From Tillandsia leiboldiana (lineage: Eukaryota > Streptophyta > Magnoliopsida > Poales > Bromeliaceae), in the NCBI GenBank assembly GCA_029204045.2, contig CM055073.1:31736576-31800575 (forward strand): DNA of 64,000 nucleotides, given 5' to 3'. This document shows, in pieces, positions 43,881 through 56,972 of the stretch. The translations under genes and the position numbers were made by a program. The notes below the pieces were generated by a model, which did not search any database, was not told the DNA's origin, and was given only the letters and a program-made list of their open reading frames with translations. The number at the start of each line of letters is the position of its first letter. Position 1 is the first letter of the stretch.

Positions 43881-44489
43881 ATACACCCCTTCGGGGTGTA
43901 CATGTAGCATTGCTCATATGGAAAATGCTACCTGTACACCCCATTAAGGGTTGTACATCCTACACCCCTTAATGGAGGGGTTGGATTAAACCGTGCATCC
44001 TATCATCCTTAATGGAGGTGATATTGTCACTCTCTATTTATTTGTGTTTCTTTTTTTAAAATAATTATGAATAAAAAATTTAAAAAAATTTAGAATTTAA
44101 ATTAAAAAATTAAATGTAAATTAAAAAACTAAATTTGAACAAAATTAAATTAAAACTTTTCCACAAAGTTAAAATTTAAATTATACTAGTGCCAAGAATA
44201 TCCCATGAGAGGGAGATATAATCTGAAAATTAAATATATATTTTTACAATTTAATAATTGTAAAAAATAATTTAATTTATAATATTTAAATTTTAAAATA
44301 TTTAATTTTATTACAGTTTATATATTTTTATTTTATTTTATAATAAATTTTGAAATAAATAAAATATAAAAAATATTTAAATTTAAAAGAGTGCCGGTAC
44401 GCAAAAAAGTGTACCGGTACGGAAAAAAGTGTACTGGTACGCAAGGAAGTGTACCGGTACGGAGAGAAAGAGGGAGTGAGAATAAAAGT
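43878..44489. mobile_element. Foldback element sharing the GTACCGGTAC unit
   Basis: A short right-end fragment (GATATACACCCCTTCGGGGTGTACATGTAGCATTGCTC, 43878-43915) is followed at once by GCTACCTGTACACCCCATTA, the left terminus seen at 4764. The interior matches the 430-bp unit at 4866-5297 nearly base for base and ends with four palindromes of the GTACCGGTAC type at 44394-44462. Only one unit is present, against two in the copy at 4764-5824. Confidence 0.65.
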
Positions 44490-44754
44490 TTTAAAAATCG
44501 ATCTCAATCTTATTTTGAGCCGAACAGGAATGAGCTCATAAACAGCGAGCAAGTAGTAGAGCTTCAAAAGATTAGATGTTCTACAAAAATGAGGAAGTAC
44601 AAATTTCTCAACAACACCACTATGAAGGAACACAATGTTGAAAACTTATTTTGTTGCCATAGGGTATTAAAATAGCTTGTCCAAAATATATTTTGTTTGA
44701 GATTCCAAAGTTATTTGAACCTTTTTATACAAACTTGGACTTATAAGATTGGCA

Positions 44755-44757
<3 letters not shown>

Positions 44758-44832
<75 letters not shown>
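44758..44832. repeat. (TA)n microsatellite, about 75 bp
   Basis: Perfect AT tract; the flanking 44490-45485 is AT-rich without a recognisable gene. Confidence 0.95.
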
Positions 44833-44836
<4 letters not shown>

Positions 44837-45485
44837 TCATTTTACACATCAAAAGTCTACTTGAGTCATCATCATGGAGCTTTATTTTGCACTTATTAAC
44901 TTGTTACTTGGGCACCACCTTCTTAATTCATTACTGGTACAAATTAATAATGTGATAATATCTGAGCCCCAAAACTATAATTCTCCATACAATCTCGAGT
45001 ACTTTAGAGTTTTTTTTTTTTCTTATATAATTTTTTTTAAAAAAAACATATTTTCTATTTTAATTAGTTTAAATAAAGACACTGTTCATACTTATTCGAA
45101 TTTAAAATCTTTTATTTTGATAGTCTTTTGTTCTTTCAAAATATAAATTAATATTTTTTAAAAAAAATTAAGCACATCTAATACAGTTGGCTATCAAAAA
45201 TTCTAAATTCAAAATTTAATTACTTTACATTTTTTACTGCATTCAATTTCAAAAAAATTGAACGAAACGTGTAATTTGCTATCTTTCACTTTCGAAAAAA
45301 AATATTCGAAATCTTTTGCTTTGAAATTAAATTTAAATTATTATTTTCTAAAAACTTAAATTAAAAAATCTAAAACTTTAGATACCAAAAATGCCCTTCT
45401 AAAATCTAAAAATTTACAAATACCTCTCTAATCATCCAAACTATCACCAATATATTCTTTTATACATCAAATCCTTAGTCCTTTT

Positions 45486-46252
45486 GGCTGCGTTTGGTTC
45501 GGGTATAAAAAAATTTTAGTTATACCGGGAATAGGTATAAGTTATGATATTAGCAAGAACTAACGTAAATTTCTGTTTGGTTGGGTTTAAGAGTTATACC
45601 GGGTATAAAGAAAATTGTGTTTGGTTAATTATATAGGAATAAAAAGAATAGAGAGGATTAAAATTTTAATTTAAGATAAAAAATTTACTGATATAATTTT
45701 AAATATATAATTTAAAATATTTATTATAAAATTTATTAAAATTTATATTTTACTTATATAAAAAATAAATTATTAAAAAAAATTAGTTTTTGAAAATTTA
45801 TAATTTTTTAAAAATTCAAAAAATTGTATATAAAAATAGGTATAAATTTAAAAAATTTAAACATTTGGTATAAATTTGTATAGATTAATAAATTATAAAA
45901 AAATTTAAAAATATAAATTTTTAAATTTATTAAAAAATAAAATTTTTAATTTTTTAAATTTATTAAAAAATAAAAATAAAATTTTTTAAAATTTTAAAAT
46001 AAAAAAATTAAATTTTAAATTTTATAAATTTAAATATCTTATAATTTAAAATTTTTTAATTAAAAAAAAAAAATGGAACAACTCAATGGAACAGATTGTT
46101 CCACCTTTTGGGGGGAATAGCTTGTTCCCCCATACCGGATTATTCTGGAATAACCCGGGGGAACAAGCTATTCCCTCCTCCTATTTTCTTGTTTGGAAAT
46201 AAGGGGGGATAACCTCCTTATCCCCGTCTTGTTCCAGCTGCCAAACGCAGCC
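45486..46252. mobile_element. Harbinger-like MITE with strong internal hairpin
   Basis: Perfect 12-bp terminal inverted repeats GGCTGCGTTTGG/CCAAACGCAGCC enclose an A/T-rich core. Near the right end are 18-bp perfect complementary arms (46114-46131 and 46157-46174) around TTATTCTGGAATAA. I see no clear target duplication. The related element at 55114-55851 has the same central motif. Confidence 0.75.
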
Positions 46253-46689
46253 ATAAATATTATTACACTTTTTTTTTAAATGTAATACTACTAGTATATT
46301 TATTTTTGAATATATATTATATATTTCACTCATTTTAAATTGGAACGTAATTTACTAATACTACTCACTTCGAAGAAACTAACGAAAATTCACCCACCGT
46401 GTAATGGATGGTTGACGTACACGAAGCATTTTCCTAAATTTACAGGGACCCATTTCAAACGTACATGTAGTTGAGGGGCCTTCATACACTTTTACCAACT
46501 CATCACCAATCAAACGGTCCAAAATTACTCCCACCCCCTCTTCTTTTTAACAAATAAATAAATAAACACATAAAAATAATTTTTAACAAATTTACAAAAA
46601 TATATAAATAAATATATATACATTCGCGAAGTAGTTGCCGCGCATATATGCGCTTCGTCTCCCTCCTCGCCAATATCGATCGTGCTCTC

Positions 46690-46725
<36 letters not shown>

Positions 46726-46785
46726 AACCCTTCGATTCCCCCTTTTTTTAGCTAAGTAGAACCCTATAATCCCTCTCCGCTTCCC

Positions 46786-46828
<43 letters not shown>
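46690..46828. repeat. (CT)n microsatellites in the kinase 5' leader or promoter
   Basis: Two CT tracts (46691-46724 and 46790-46828) lie about 300-400 bp before the start codon. CT-rich tracts are common in plant 5' leaders, so transcription may start near here; this is inference. Confidence 0.75.
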
Positions 46829-46831
<3 letters not shown>

Positions 46832-47109
46832 CACCGCGGTTTTGGATCGTTTAATTTCTTAATTTATCTAAAAAATTTGAGAAAAAATGGATCTAATTTG
46901 GTTGTTTTTCTCCTCGATTCGATCCTTTTTCTCCGCCCCTGTTCGCGGAAAATAGAAAGGTGGGATTTTTGGTTGGTCGAGACCCTCGTTTCCGACGCAA
47001 AGCTGGGATTTTGGCCGAGTTTGTGATGTGGGTTTCGGTCTAATTATCGGTGTCCTGGGCGAAATTTCAATTTTGATTGGGAAAATTGGGGGGAAAAGGA
47101 TTCATCTTT

Positions 47110-50100
47110 ATGGGTTGCATTTGTTCTAAAGGAATTGCTACGGATGAGAATGTCGAGACCCTGCGAAAGGCCTCCCTTTCGAGCAAATCGCTGAAGCGAT
47201 TCGTTACTCTATCGAAGAAAGAAGAGGCAATTGTGCCGAGTTCCGACGCACCGGTTATTGTTGATGGTGGGGGAACACTTAGGATTAACTCCAAGTCGAA
47301 GGAGAATGGGGTGGTCCTGATTCCTGTGACCGTCGATGCGGCGGAGAAGAAAAAGGCGGTGGCGGTGGCGGCCACGGCCGAGAATACGGCGAGGAAGCCG
47401 GTGGGGCATCATAGAAGGGCCACCGTGGATGTCGGTGCCAATAAGAAGGAGGATGATAATGCCAGGGTCGGCGGAGCGGAGCCCAATTTGGGGATCGGCG
47501 GAGTGCCCAACGGGTTCTCGGGGGAGCACGTGATCGCCGGTTGGCCTTCTTGGCTCACCGCGGTGGCCGGGGAGGCCGTGAAAGGGTGGCTTCCGCGAAG
47601 AGCCGATTCTTTCGAGAAATTGGACAAGGTAACTTTTTGGAGGGATTTATTGCAAATTTAGTGCCTGCAATTTGATTCAGATTTCAGTTTTGTCCTCTTT
47701 ACTAAATAATATTCACCACTGTAATGTATGTATTTCATGTTTATATACCAGGGCGGAAAAATTTCCATTCCATTTGATTTTGAGATAACTTGTTGTTTGA
47801 TTAAAGAAATATTGGAATATGATTCTCGTATTGATGTTGATGATATTGACTATGGCGGCGACAACGATGATGCAATATTAACATGAACAACACTGTTCTA
47901 AGGCATTTTAGTGCTAACATTTAACATTTATATGTTCTTTCTCATATATTAAAATCTTTGCAGATTGGGCAAGGAACTTATAGTAGTGTATACAAAGCCC
48001 GTGATCTTGAAACCGGTAAAGTAGTCGCCCTCAAGAAAGTTCGGTTTGTCAATATGGATCCAGAGAGTGTTCGATTTATGGCTAGAGAAATCCATATACT
48101 GCGGAGGCTCGACCACCCGAACGTTATAAAGCTTGAAGGCATAGTAACATCTCGGATGTCGAATAGTTTGTATCTTGTCTTCGAATATATGGAGCACGAC
48201 CTTGCTGGGCTCGCGGCAACTCCAGGTCTTAAGTTCACCGAGCCGCAGGTACATGATCTGATAACACCGTAAAATTATGGCTATAATGTAGGAAACCATC
48301 TATAGATAGCAAGAACCTGACACAACCTGTTACTATAGTTCTGTATTCATTCTATAATACTTATAAATACAAACTTTTTTATGTAAATATCAGGTCAAGT
48401 GTTACATGCAACAACTACTTCGAGGACTCGATCACTGCCACAGCCGTGGAGTTCTACATCGAGATATCAAGGGCTCGAATCTTTTGATCGATAATAATGG
48501 CAACCTTAGAATAGCAGACTTTGGCCTAGCGACATTTTTCAATCCTGATCAGAAGCAGCCATCGACGAGTAGAGTTGTCACGCTGTGGTATCGACCTCCT
48601 GAGCTTTTGTTGGGTGCCACAGAGTATGATGTAGCGGTTGATTTGTGGAGCACGGGTTGCATCCTTGCAGAATTGCTTGCTGGAAAGCCAATCATGCCAG
48701 GACGAACTGAGGTATAAGAGCATTCTTCCAGCTTTGATCAATGATATTACGAATGCCACATATGTGATATGATAGAGCCCTTATCTAGCATTTATTCATG
48801 GGTTGTGATATCGTTAGACTGGAATTGTTACTGACAGGTCACTGTTTACTATATAGAAGTTGCTGGGACGAATGAACCTGCTGCTCTGTCAATAACAATT
48901 TTAGATTTGTCGATATCAGTAGCCTCCTGTTGTTCATGCCTTGCAAATAATGAATGTTCATAGTTGTCCTATTTATGGTTTCATTTTCGTTCCTCTTTGG
49001 ATTAGATACTTCTTTCTCCACTGTTCTCCACGGACAAAAACTCAGTGAACTCAGTTTCGCTGAATAATTTTTCATAAAGATGTAGTTTTCGTAATGAGAA
49101 CGTGCTCATTCCTGATAGACAGTATGAGTTGCATCAGTTTTCCTCAAACCTTTCAGCATTTACTTTAATTTGGCCTGGAATCTTTCAAATTGGGGTCCCT
49201 GGCCTAGCTTTAATCTTTTGGTTAAATTTAGAGATCTCTTAGAAGTAGATTGGAGACTTCGACAGAATAGCAAGTGTAGATAGTTCTTGTTTTATCTAAA
49301 ATTTGATTAAATTTTTCTACCAGTTGGCTTTGTTGACTGATTAGTGTTCCTACACAATGTCTAGGTGGAGCAACTCCACAAGATTTTCAAGCTGTGTGGA
49401 TCACCATCAGAAGAGTATTGGAAGAAATCAAAGTTGCCGCATGCAACTATTTTCAAACCTCAACACCAATACAGGCGCTGTTTCGCTGAGACATTCAAGT
49501 ATTTCCCTTCTTCGGCTTTAGCTCTCTTAGATTCTCTACTTGCAATAGAACCAGCTGCCCGGGGAACAGCAGCTTCAGCTCTTCAGAGCGAAGTATGTTT
49601 TTGACTCTCGTGAGAAATTTCATGCCTTCTTTCTAGACTTTGTGAATACTTTTCCCTAAAAAATGGAGATGCTTTATACTGGCGATTTACGAAACAAAAC
49701 TGATTAGTATTCCTTGCCTTCTAAACTTAAAAAGTAAATTCCCCCCATCTGTTAAAAAGGAGAATGGTTTTGCAATATTCTTCTTTCTCATGTTCATATT
49801 TTTCATTCCGAGTTTTTTTTATCTTCATTTTTATTGTTTTAGTACCAGGAATTTGTAGGATCTTGCTTTTGTCCTTTTGTGTCTAAGTAATTACTAATAA
49901 ATAGTTAAAATTTTGTAGCTCTTCAGAACGAAGCCGTATGCATGCGATCCGTCGAGTTTGCCTAAATACCCGCCAAGCAAGGAGTATGACGCGAAGCTTC
50001 GTGATGAAGAAGTTAGAAGGTTTTTTTTTTTCCGAAATATTGGGTTTAACTATATATGCTATCATTACGATGCAATTGCATATTTTCTTATAATTATAAT

Positions 50101-51147
50101 AGAAATTATAGAGTGTTCCATTGGTTCTTAAATTATGTAACCTGTGTTTTCGTCCTTACAGGAAAAAAGCGACAGCTTTTAATGGGCGGGGAGCTGAATC
50201 TATAAAGCCGAGGCGAAAAGAATCTAAAGCAAATCCAGCTCCCGATGCCAATGCAGAGCTTCAGGTAATCTCAAATGTAGCTTTTTTTTAGGTAATTCTC
50301 ACACTATGGTTTTATGAGGTTGACACTTATTTTTGGTGTCTGCATACAAAAATCTCATTGTAATGAAGATTTATCAATTCTTAAGAAGTGCACATGATTT
50401 TCCATTGTTTATGCAATCAATTTTAGCTCGCGCCAAACTGATGTTTTTATTATCTTATTTCACGCTCCCTGCAGAAGCGACATGTACATGCAAATCCAAA
50501 ATGCAGCAGTCAGAAGTATAACCCACTAGAGGACAGCGGAACCGGGTTCCCAATTGAGCCACCCGGACTGCCCGCAGCAATGCACACGGCTCAATTCGGA
50601 TCAACATGGTATAATAAGAAGGGGAATCACGACGATCATCAGGGAGTTCCCGGGCGCACGTATAGCTCCGTTAGGGTCGCGAATGGCCCTGAGCTAATGA
50701 CACAGCGATCCTATAAGCCTCAAGCCGGTGGGACCGACTTGCACAACTTATCGGTTTCGGCTATGGGGAGAAGCACTGCTCACCCGAGATACAATCGGCT
50801 CGATATAGTGGAGCCCTCGGAGAAGCGTGTGCTCGATCGGCCTGCCTCTTCTCACAAGAAAGATTTAGGAGTCAAGGACCCTGCAGTGGTAAGTAATTAC
50901 TTAAACTGTCGTTTATTTCACTTGCGACACGCATGCGCACATTCTTAGTTTACGATGATAATGCGGTTTCCGTTATTGGCAAATTTAGGGTTACGGAGTC
51001 AAGAACAAACGAATACATTATTCCGGACCATTGATGCCCCCGGGGGGGAACGTCGAAGACATGCTTAAGGAGCATGAGCGACAGATCCAACACGCCGTAC
51101 GCAAAGCTCGCCTCGACAAAGACAAGACGAACAAGAACTTACATTGA
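47110..51147 (+). CDS. CDK-like Ser/Thr protein kinase with myristoylation signal, eight exons
   Basis: Exons 47110-47628, 47964-48248, 48394-48711, 49365-49592, 49919-50019, 50162-50264, 50475-50888 and 50989-51147 join to 708 residues. The start at 47110 gives MGCICSKG, an N-myristoylation site (Gly2) with palmitoylatable Cys3 and Cys5, so membrane attachment is likely. The kinase domain starts near residue 174 with GQGTYSSVYKA, then ALKKV, the CDK alpha-C region MAREIHILRRL, HRDIKGSNLLID, DFGLATFF and the activation segment VVTLWYRPPELLLG. A basic, low-complexity C-terminal tail of about 250 residues follows, ending in an RQIQHAVRKARLDK helix. The layout matches the plant CDK-like family of Arabidopsis At1g54610 and IBS1. 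Substrates are unknown. No lesions were seen. Confidence 0.92.
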
Positions 51148-52505
51148 GAAAAGCTTCTTGCAAAAGCACTTCTTTGCAACAAACAGCATTTACTGAGAAG
51201 GTTTTACAGACGTGGTCTCGACTCGCTTACATTTACAGCAAAACGGAGAAAATTACAGCTGAGTTCTTCGAGGCATGAGAACTATTCAGAGCATGAAATG
51301 CCGAGATGATTCCGAAAGTAATTTTTGTGAATTATGTATACCTCTTACGAAGCTTTGTAAATTAAACCCATCACTATGATTGTACATCTTGTGAGTTGGC
51401 AACTTTTAGCAGAACCGCCAGGAAAATCGCTTTCTAAGGAAGCCGTTCCGGCATTTGTTCGAGTGTATGAATGTGCGCATGTAAAGAAAGGAATTGCTTG
51501 TGGAGAGGCGAAGAAAAAAAAGGGGGACAGCCTCTATGCACTTTTAAGACAACATTTGTAAGGATTTGAGCTTTTAGGGTTCTGAATGAATGTAAATGCT
51601 TGTTGTAAATGTGTATTATTTGGATGACCTCCTATTTCTATTTTGAATGTGCCTCTTCATCCACTTTCCAGTTATTATACTTCATTTTTAGTGCTATATT
51701 TTGCTTATTTTTGTCATCTTAAATATGAAGAAGGATCACTGGGAAAGATGTTGTTGTTATTGTAAAATAGAAGTTCTATTTCACTCGGAAGACATTGACT
51801 TACAGTTTGTAAATTTTCATTTCAAAGTCTTAGAATCATTGGCTTTGGATATTTCCAAATAAATGAAGCAAAGTAAATGTTGAATCTGATAATGAAGTAA
51901 TTCATTTTTGGAGTCACTTGATCCATTTTCTATAAATCTTCAAATCCTATAATTCCCTCTCATTTTTGTCCAATAATTATGTATCTTCTGTCTATTTAGG
52001 GAACAACTTTAAAACAAATTTTTGTCATTTCTTGCTACTAGATTGATATGTTGGATAATATAATATCAGAACAAGTTCTAAACCTCCTCGTTTCAAAACG
52101 TCTGTCATTTTACGGCACGTAATTTTATCTATTATTTTGTTGGGTTTTCTGTTATTCTTTCTAAGTCAGTACATGTGGTATGATCCCCTGATATTCACTA
52201 TGCGCGTGAACGATGAACGAAAGTTTCAAGATTAATTCTACACTGTTTTTCTGTTTGATTAATCTTTTGGTTACCAACATCAAGTAGATAACTTGAGATT
52301 ACTAATGAAGTACATAAAACAATATTAACACACTTTATGTACCCTTTTCAGTTGAAAACTACATAGTTACAACAAAGTGATAACAACATTTTTTTAAAAG
52401 AACCATCAAACTAACCCAGGATATTTTGACAGTAAACAAAAAAAAAAAAAAAAGGTCAGAGAAAGTCAAGTAAGGTAATCAGAAAAAAAAAGGAACTTTG
52501 AAGTT
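51148..52505. other. 3' regions of the converging kinase and STIG1-like genes
   Basis: The two genes converge here. No other gene is visible; short ORFs in 51376-51561 lie in probable kinase 3' untranslated sequence. An A-run is at about 52439-52454. Confidence 0.5.
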
Positions 52506-53350
52506 TCAATCCAATGCCGGAGGATGGACCAACGGCGGCGATGGCGGTAACGGCACCGGCGGTAGGGGCTCGCCGTAACCGCAGAGTCCATAAAGACAAA
52601 GAGATCCGATTGGACAACAGCGGTAACACTCGCCGCAGTGGAACGGATCTTTCATGAGGTTCCTGCAGTGTCCTCCGCAGCATTTCCACCGGAACAGGCA
52701 CCGGACGCCGCATAACCCGCAGTTGTTCGGGTCCGACCGCGCGTCCACGCACCGGTTCCTGCAGGTCCATGTGTAGTCACAAGTTCACCATTCGGACCAA
52801 TCGAAAGTTTGAGAATCAGTCCCGGATTTTCTAAAGAGTAGGTAAAAACTTATAAAACTTATCGAAACTATGAATCATTTTAAAATTTACTATTTAACTT
52901 TTTAATCTGTTTGATATGAATCAGTCAATAATATTTTAATTTAAAAATTTGAATGTGTCATTTATCTTTACAGATTCAAATTGGTCTATAATACCTGCAA
53001 CAAAGTCGTGGTGTGAAGGGACGTGGTAGCCCCGTCCGGCAAATCAACGGTCGGTGCCAACATCCGGACTCCCTCGCCCTCCCACCGCGCCCCTCCGGCC
53101 GGCGCTCACCGCCGCCCGCCACCTTGTCGAGCCAGGGGGACGTGACAATCGCGACAGCGGCAGCAGCGGCGGCGGCGTTCGCGTGCCGCTGCTGATCTAC
53201 TTTCTGTTCATCGTCATCATCTTCTTCTTCTCTTTCTTCTTCTGCGACGAGGTCGCGGGATGTAATATGTGTTGCTTCTAACAAGTGCACCATGAAAAAG
53301 CATAGTACTATAATAGTAAAGATCACTAAGAGGGAGAGTTTGGTACCCAT
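52506..53350 (-). CDS. STIG1-like secreted Cys-rich protein, two exons
   Basis: Exons 53350-52995 and 52758-52506 (minus strand) join in frame to 202 residues across a 236-bp GT-AG intron placed exactly in the conserved CC(R)NRCVD motif. A hydrophobic signal peptide (MGTKLSLLVIFTIIVLCFFM) is followed by an acidic Glu/Asp run, an Ala run, and then the Cys-rich STIG1 domain: CVDARSDPNNCGLCGVRC, CCGGHCRNL, DPFHCGECYRCC and CLYGLCGYG. STIG1 family proteins are extracellular; the tomato and tobacco members act at the stigma and in pollen-tube growth. Unusual here is a Pro-rich tail (PLPPVPLPPSPPLVHPP) after the usual CGY end. The intron is not usual for the family, but without it the first exon would run to a stop lacking the domain. 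Confidence 0.87.
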
Positions 53351-54502
53351 TTTGTGAAAATTTTGTTACAAAGTGTTAGTTGTTTGAAACGGGTGGCGGG
53401 GAATTTAAATACGGGGAAAAGGAATCGACCGTTGCGTATTATTTCCCGCGCAAAAGACGGGTCGCTTCATGTGTTTCTTGGGGTTTATATATCAAATGTT
53501 AAACTTGTGACCGTATATAGAAAAGTTTTAAAAAAGAACATAATTTATTTTTTTTTTTAAATCAAAAGATTAGAATTTATTTTTATATATATTTATATTT
53601 GATGCTAATGGATTCCGATATGTGAATTTTTTTTCATTAATTATTATTATTTTAAAATTTTCAAAAATTCAGTTTTGAATTTATTGTTTTAATTTTTGGT
53701 TTTTTAGACTTTTTTGAATGGATTCCACGGTGATTTTGAATTTTTCTCCTTCTTCTTAAAAGTCGACGAAAAGTCGAAAATCGCAAGTCATGTTTCGTGC
53801 AAGGATTAGAAAAACTAGTAGTTTGAACATGATCCATGTGAGTTGGAGTTGAATTAAGCTAAAAGAGGACACGATTTTAGTGAGCTTAATTTTTTAAAAA
53901 AAATTTTTACTCTTTTAATTAGTTTTTTCAGTTAAATATCTTGAAGAAATTTTACTACCATGATGAGATTTCACCACCATTTATTATGGTAGGGATTTCG
54001 CGATATTTGGTTAAATTCAATAGAGCTAAATCGAATTTGGCTTGTTTCATTGAAAATGAAGAACAAATTGAATTAGACTTTCGGATGAATTATAATGCAA
54101 GTGAAAATTACTTTTTTTTCTCTTCTTGGTTGTACTGCAGCAGAACTGGTCAATTAAATTTTCTTAGTTCAGCTGTTTGTTTGGTCAACAATGAGTGACG
54201 TAAATATTAAAAGTTTAAAAAATATATGATATTTTATTATTTTTGTAAATTTTTTTAGGAGTTTGAGTTTCAATCGAATTCTAATTTTTTAAAATTTAAT
54301 AAATTTTCTGTGAAAAGTTTAATGCAAATGAAACCGACAAGAAAGCCAAAAACGGTGAAGGGATCGAAGAGACCAAAAGAGATAAATAGAAAAGAAAATT
54401 GATGTTCCTCGTAATTTCAAGTTCACAACTTTTGCATGTTGGGCAAATAAGGTTACTAATTAGTATGAGAATAGTGAACTCTCACTCAATAGGAGAAAGC
54501 CT
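53351..54502. other. Promoter side of the STIG1-like gene and AT-rich intergenic DNA
   Basis: The 5' flank of the minus-strand STIG1-like gene must lie here. I see no other gene or recognisable element. Confidence 0.45.
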
Positions 54503-54835
54503 ACCACTACAAAAAAATTTAATATTTAAAAATATTATATTTTATAATTAATAATATTTAAAAATGTCTTAATATAATCTAATCTAGCATCAGTATTTGA
54601 AAACGTCGGCGGTAAATAAAAAATCGCCACGTATATATCGACGCTTATGTCAAGCATTAATAAAATATATTATGAAGCCTTAAAACGTCAAAAAATTTAA
54701 AATAATAATAAAATTTATTATTTAATAAATTATACTTTTTGAAATGTTGATATTTGTTATATCGTAGAAACATATGAAAATATTTTTTTATCGTATAAAA
54801 AACGTCTTTATATTTAAATTTTTTTATAGCACGGG
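54503..54835. mobile_element. Possible MITE with CACTACAAAAAAA end
   Basis: The left end CCACTACAAAAAAATTTAA and the reverse complement of the right end (CGTGCTATAAAAAAATTTAA) are similar, and the interior is A/T-rich with repeated ACGTC words. CACTACAAAA-type termini are common in plant CACTA or Mutator-like elements. No target duplication was established. The stretch 54836-55113 has nothing else recognisable. Confidence 0.4.
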
Positions 54836-55113
54836 TAACCATTTGTATGGCAAGCTGCTTACTTTATTATTATTCATCTCCTACCTTACAATGATATTTT
54901 TGGATGGTTCATATATACACGAAAGATAAGCCAAGATGGTGATAAATCACTCTCAACTTTGATATGTAACTTGTGACATCCCTTAAATTTGAATTAGTCC
55001 TTTTTTTTGATTAAACAGGATTAAACCCTATTTGATGAAAAGATACAGAAGTAGCCGGTATGGCCCCCCTCACAAGTGAGGGGTTAATGCCCAGCACCGA
55101 AAACAAACACTAA

Positions 55114-55851
55114 GGCTCCGTTTGGTTGGAGGATAAAGAAGGAATAACCCCATTTATCCTTCAATTCTTGCCAAACAGTGTTACAAAATGATATGGAATA
55201 ATTTTTTTTTTTATCCATAACTTAACGGGTTATTCTGGAATAACCCGTTAAGCCTTATTCCTCTCTCCCCATGAAATAGGGTTTTATCCTGGGGGCAGTG
55301 AATAGACAAAGTTATAATTTATTATTAATAATTAAATTATAATATAAAATAAAAAATAAAAAATATAAAATATAAAATATAAAATATAATTTAAAATATA
55401 AATTATAATATAAATATAAATTATAATATAAATTTTAATATAAAATATAAAAAATATAAAAAATATAATATAAAATATAATATAAAATATAATTTATTAT
55501 TTAGATTCTTAAAATATAATATAAAATAAAAAATATTATTTTTTTTAACGTAAGATATAATTTATTATTTATAATTAAATTGCTTCAAATTTAATATAAT
55601 AATTAAATTAATTTTTCTATAAAAACAGGTAAGGGCAAAGTTGGTATTTTTATAAAAATTTTATCTTCTTTTTCCACTATCCTTTACTATTTCATAATTT
55701 TAACCAAACACAATTTTAACTATTCCAGAGAATACCAACTTTTCAACCAAACGCAATTTAACTTTTATACTTTATTATCCCGAAATAACAAGTTATTTCA
55801 GGTATAAAAAAATTTATATATCTTAAATTTATTCCCGAACCAAACGGGGCC
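55114..55851. mobile_element. Harbinger-type MITE with 32-bp palindrome
   Basis: The ends GGCTCCGTTTGGTT and AACCAAACGGGGCC are inverted repeats with two mismatches, flanked by TAA on both sides (55111-55113 and 55852-55854). An almost perfect palindrome at 55221-55252 is centred on TTATTCTGGAATAA, the same core as in the MITE at 45486-46252. The sequence AAACAAACACTAA occurs on both sides of the element. The flank 55855-56261 shows no gene. Confidence 0.78.
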
Positions 55852-56261
55852 TAAGGCATTAAAAAACAAACACTAATGTACCCACACCTACAGGACTTGA
55901 ACAACAAGACCAGAATTAACAACCACATCAATAGCAGCAGAATAACGTCAACCAAAAGAAACCACCAACGCCTCGACGTCTACCGCAGCAGCCGAAATTA
56001 CCCAGAGTACTTTCTAGCATAGATGTTTCAAGAACTCAGCCTTGTGGGGTTATCTCTGAGACCTTCTACTAGTTGATTGTCGGCTTTCTAAAAATTCTCG
56101 TCGTCGCCCCTAGCCTAAGCTTTAGGACTTGGTCAATTGTGACAATCCATGATCGTCAATGAGCTGAGCCTCAAGAGCAACCTCTGATTATAAATTCGAA
56201 AGAACAAAAGGATGACATTGGCAATCTTCTCTGGTGATGAACCTTTTGCAACCGGGAAATG

Positions 56262-56425
56262 ATACTTGTACACTCAAAACGGGGTGTATATCACACACTC
56301 CACCCATCCAATGGGTGGGGTGTGATGATGGGTCAATCGATGTGATCCGTAAAAAATATCGCCACCATTAAAATGATGGAGGTGTATGATATACATCCCT
56401 TCGGGGTGTACATGTAGTATTGCTC
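56262..56425. mobile_element. Foldback element of the GTGTACATC family
   Basis: GATACTTGTACACTCAAAACG at the left and CGGGGTGTACATGTAGTATTG at the right are inverted termini of the family. The arms ACTCCACCCATCC and a central TCAATCGATGTGA pair around the middle. The following 56426-56710 holds no recognised gene. Confidence 0.6.
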
Positions 56426-56710
56426 TTTGCAACCTCGACAATTCTTGTCAGATCCCTTGTAGCGGCCATATGCCCGCGCGCCATGTCAGATGAATGACAG
56501 AAGCCCAATACAGTGGCGTGCTTCGAGAGGAAGAAGCCAGCTGTATATGCTGTCCGCACGGACAAATGACCCTCTAACCCCAGCTTTACTTAGCCTTGTT
56601 GCTAAGCAATTAATAGTTGTCGGAATGGAACTACTGGGGAGTGATGGCTTCTTCAAGTGACAGCAGAACCAGTTTTCAGATTGTATAGCATTGCACCTCT
56701 TTAATATTAA

Positions 56711-56740
56711 CTAGTTACTACCCCGCGCTACGCCGCGGCA
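56711..56740 (-). other. Helitron 3' terminus with hairpin and CTAG
   Basis: Read on the minus strand, GCCGCGGCGTAGCGCGGGG can fold into a short GC stem and is followed by TAGTAACTAG at the end. It marks the rolling-circle termination signal and fixes the insertion point next to a host T. Confidence 0.85.
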
Positions 56741-56972
56741 TTACTGAGTTAGTAAAATTTAGAAAAAATGAATAGAATATTCAAAGTATAACAAAAACTA
56801 TTAGCAAAATCTTCAAATTATAAAAAAGTGTACTAAATTACAACAAACCACAACATAACAAAGGGAAGTTAAACAGTTGAAATATAGTTCTTGATTGAAA
56901 GTACAAATTTCTTATAATTATTTATTTGCATAATGTAAATCTAAATAAGTTATGTTCGAATATGATTCTGCA

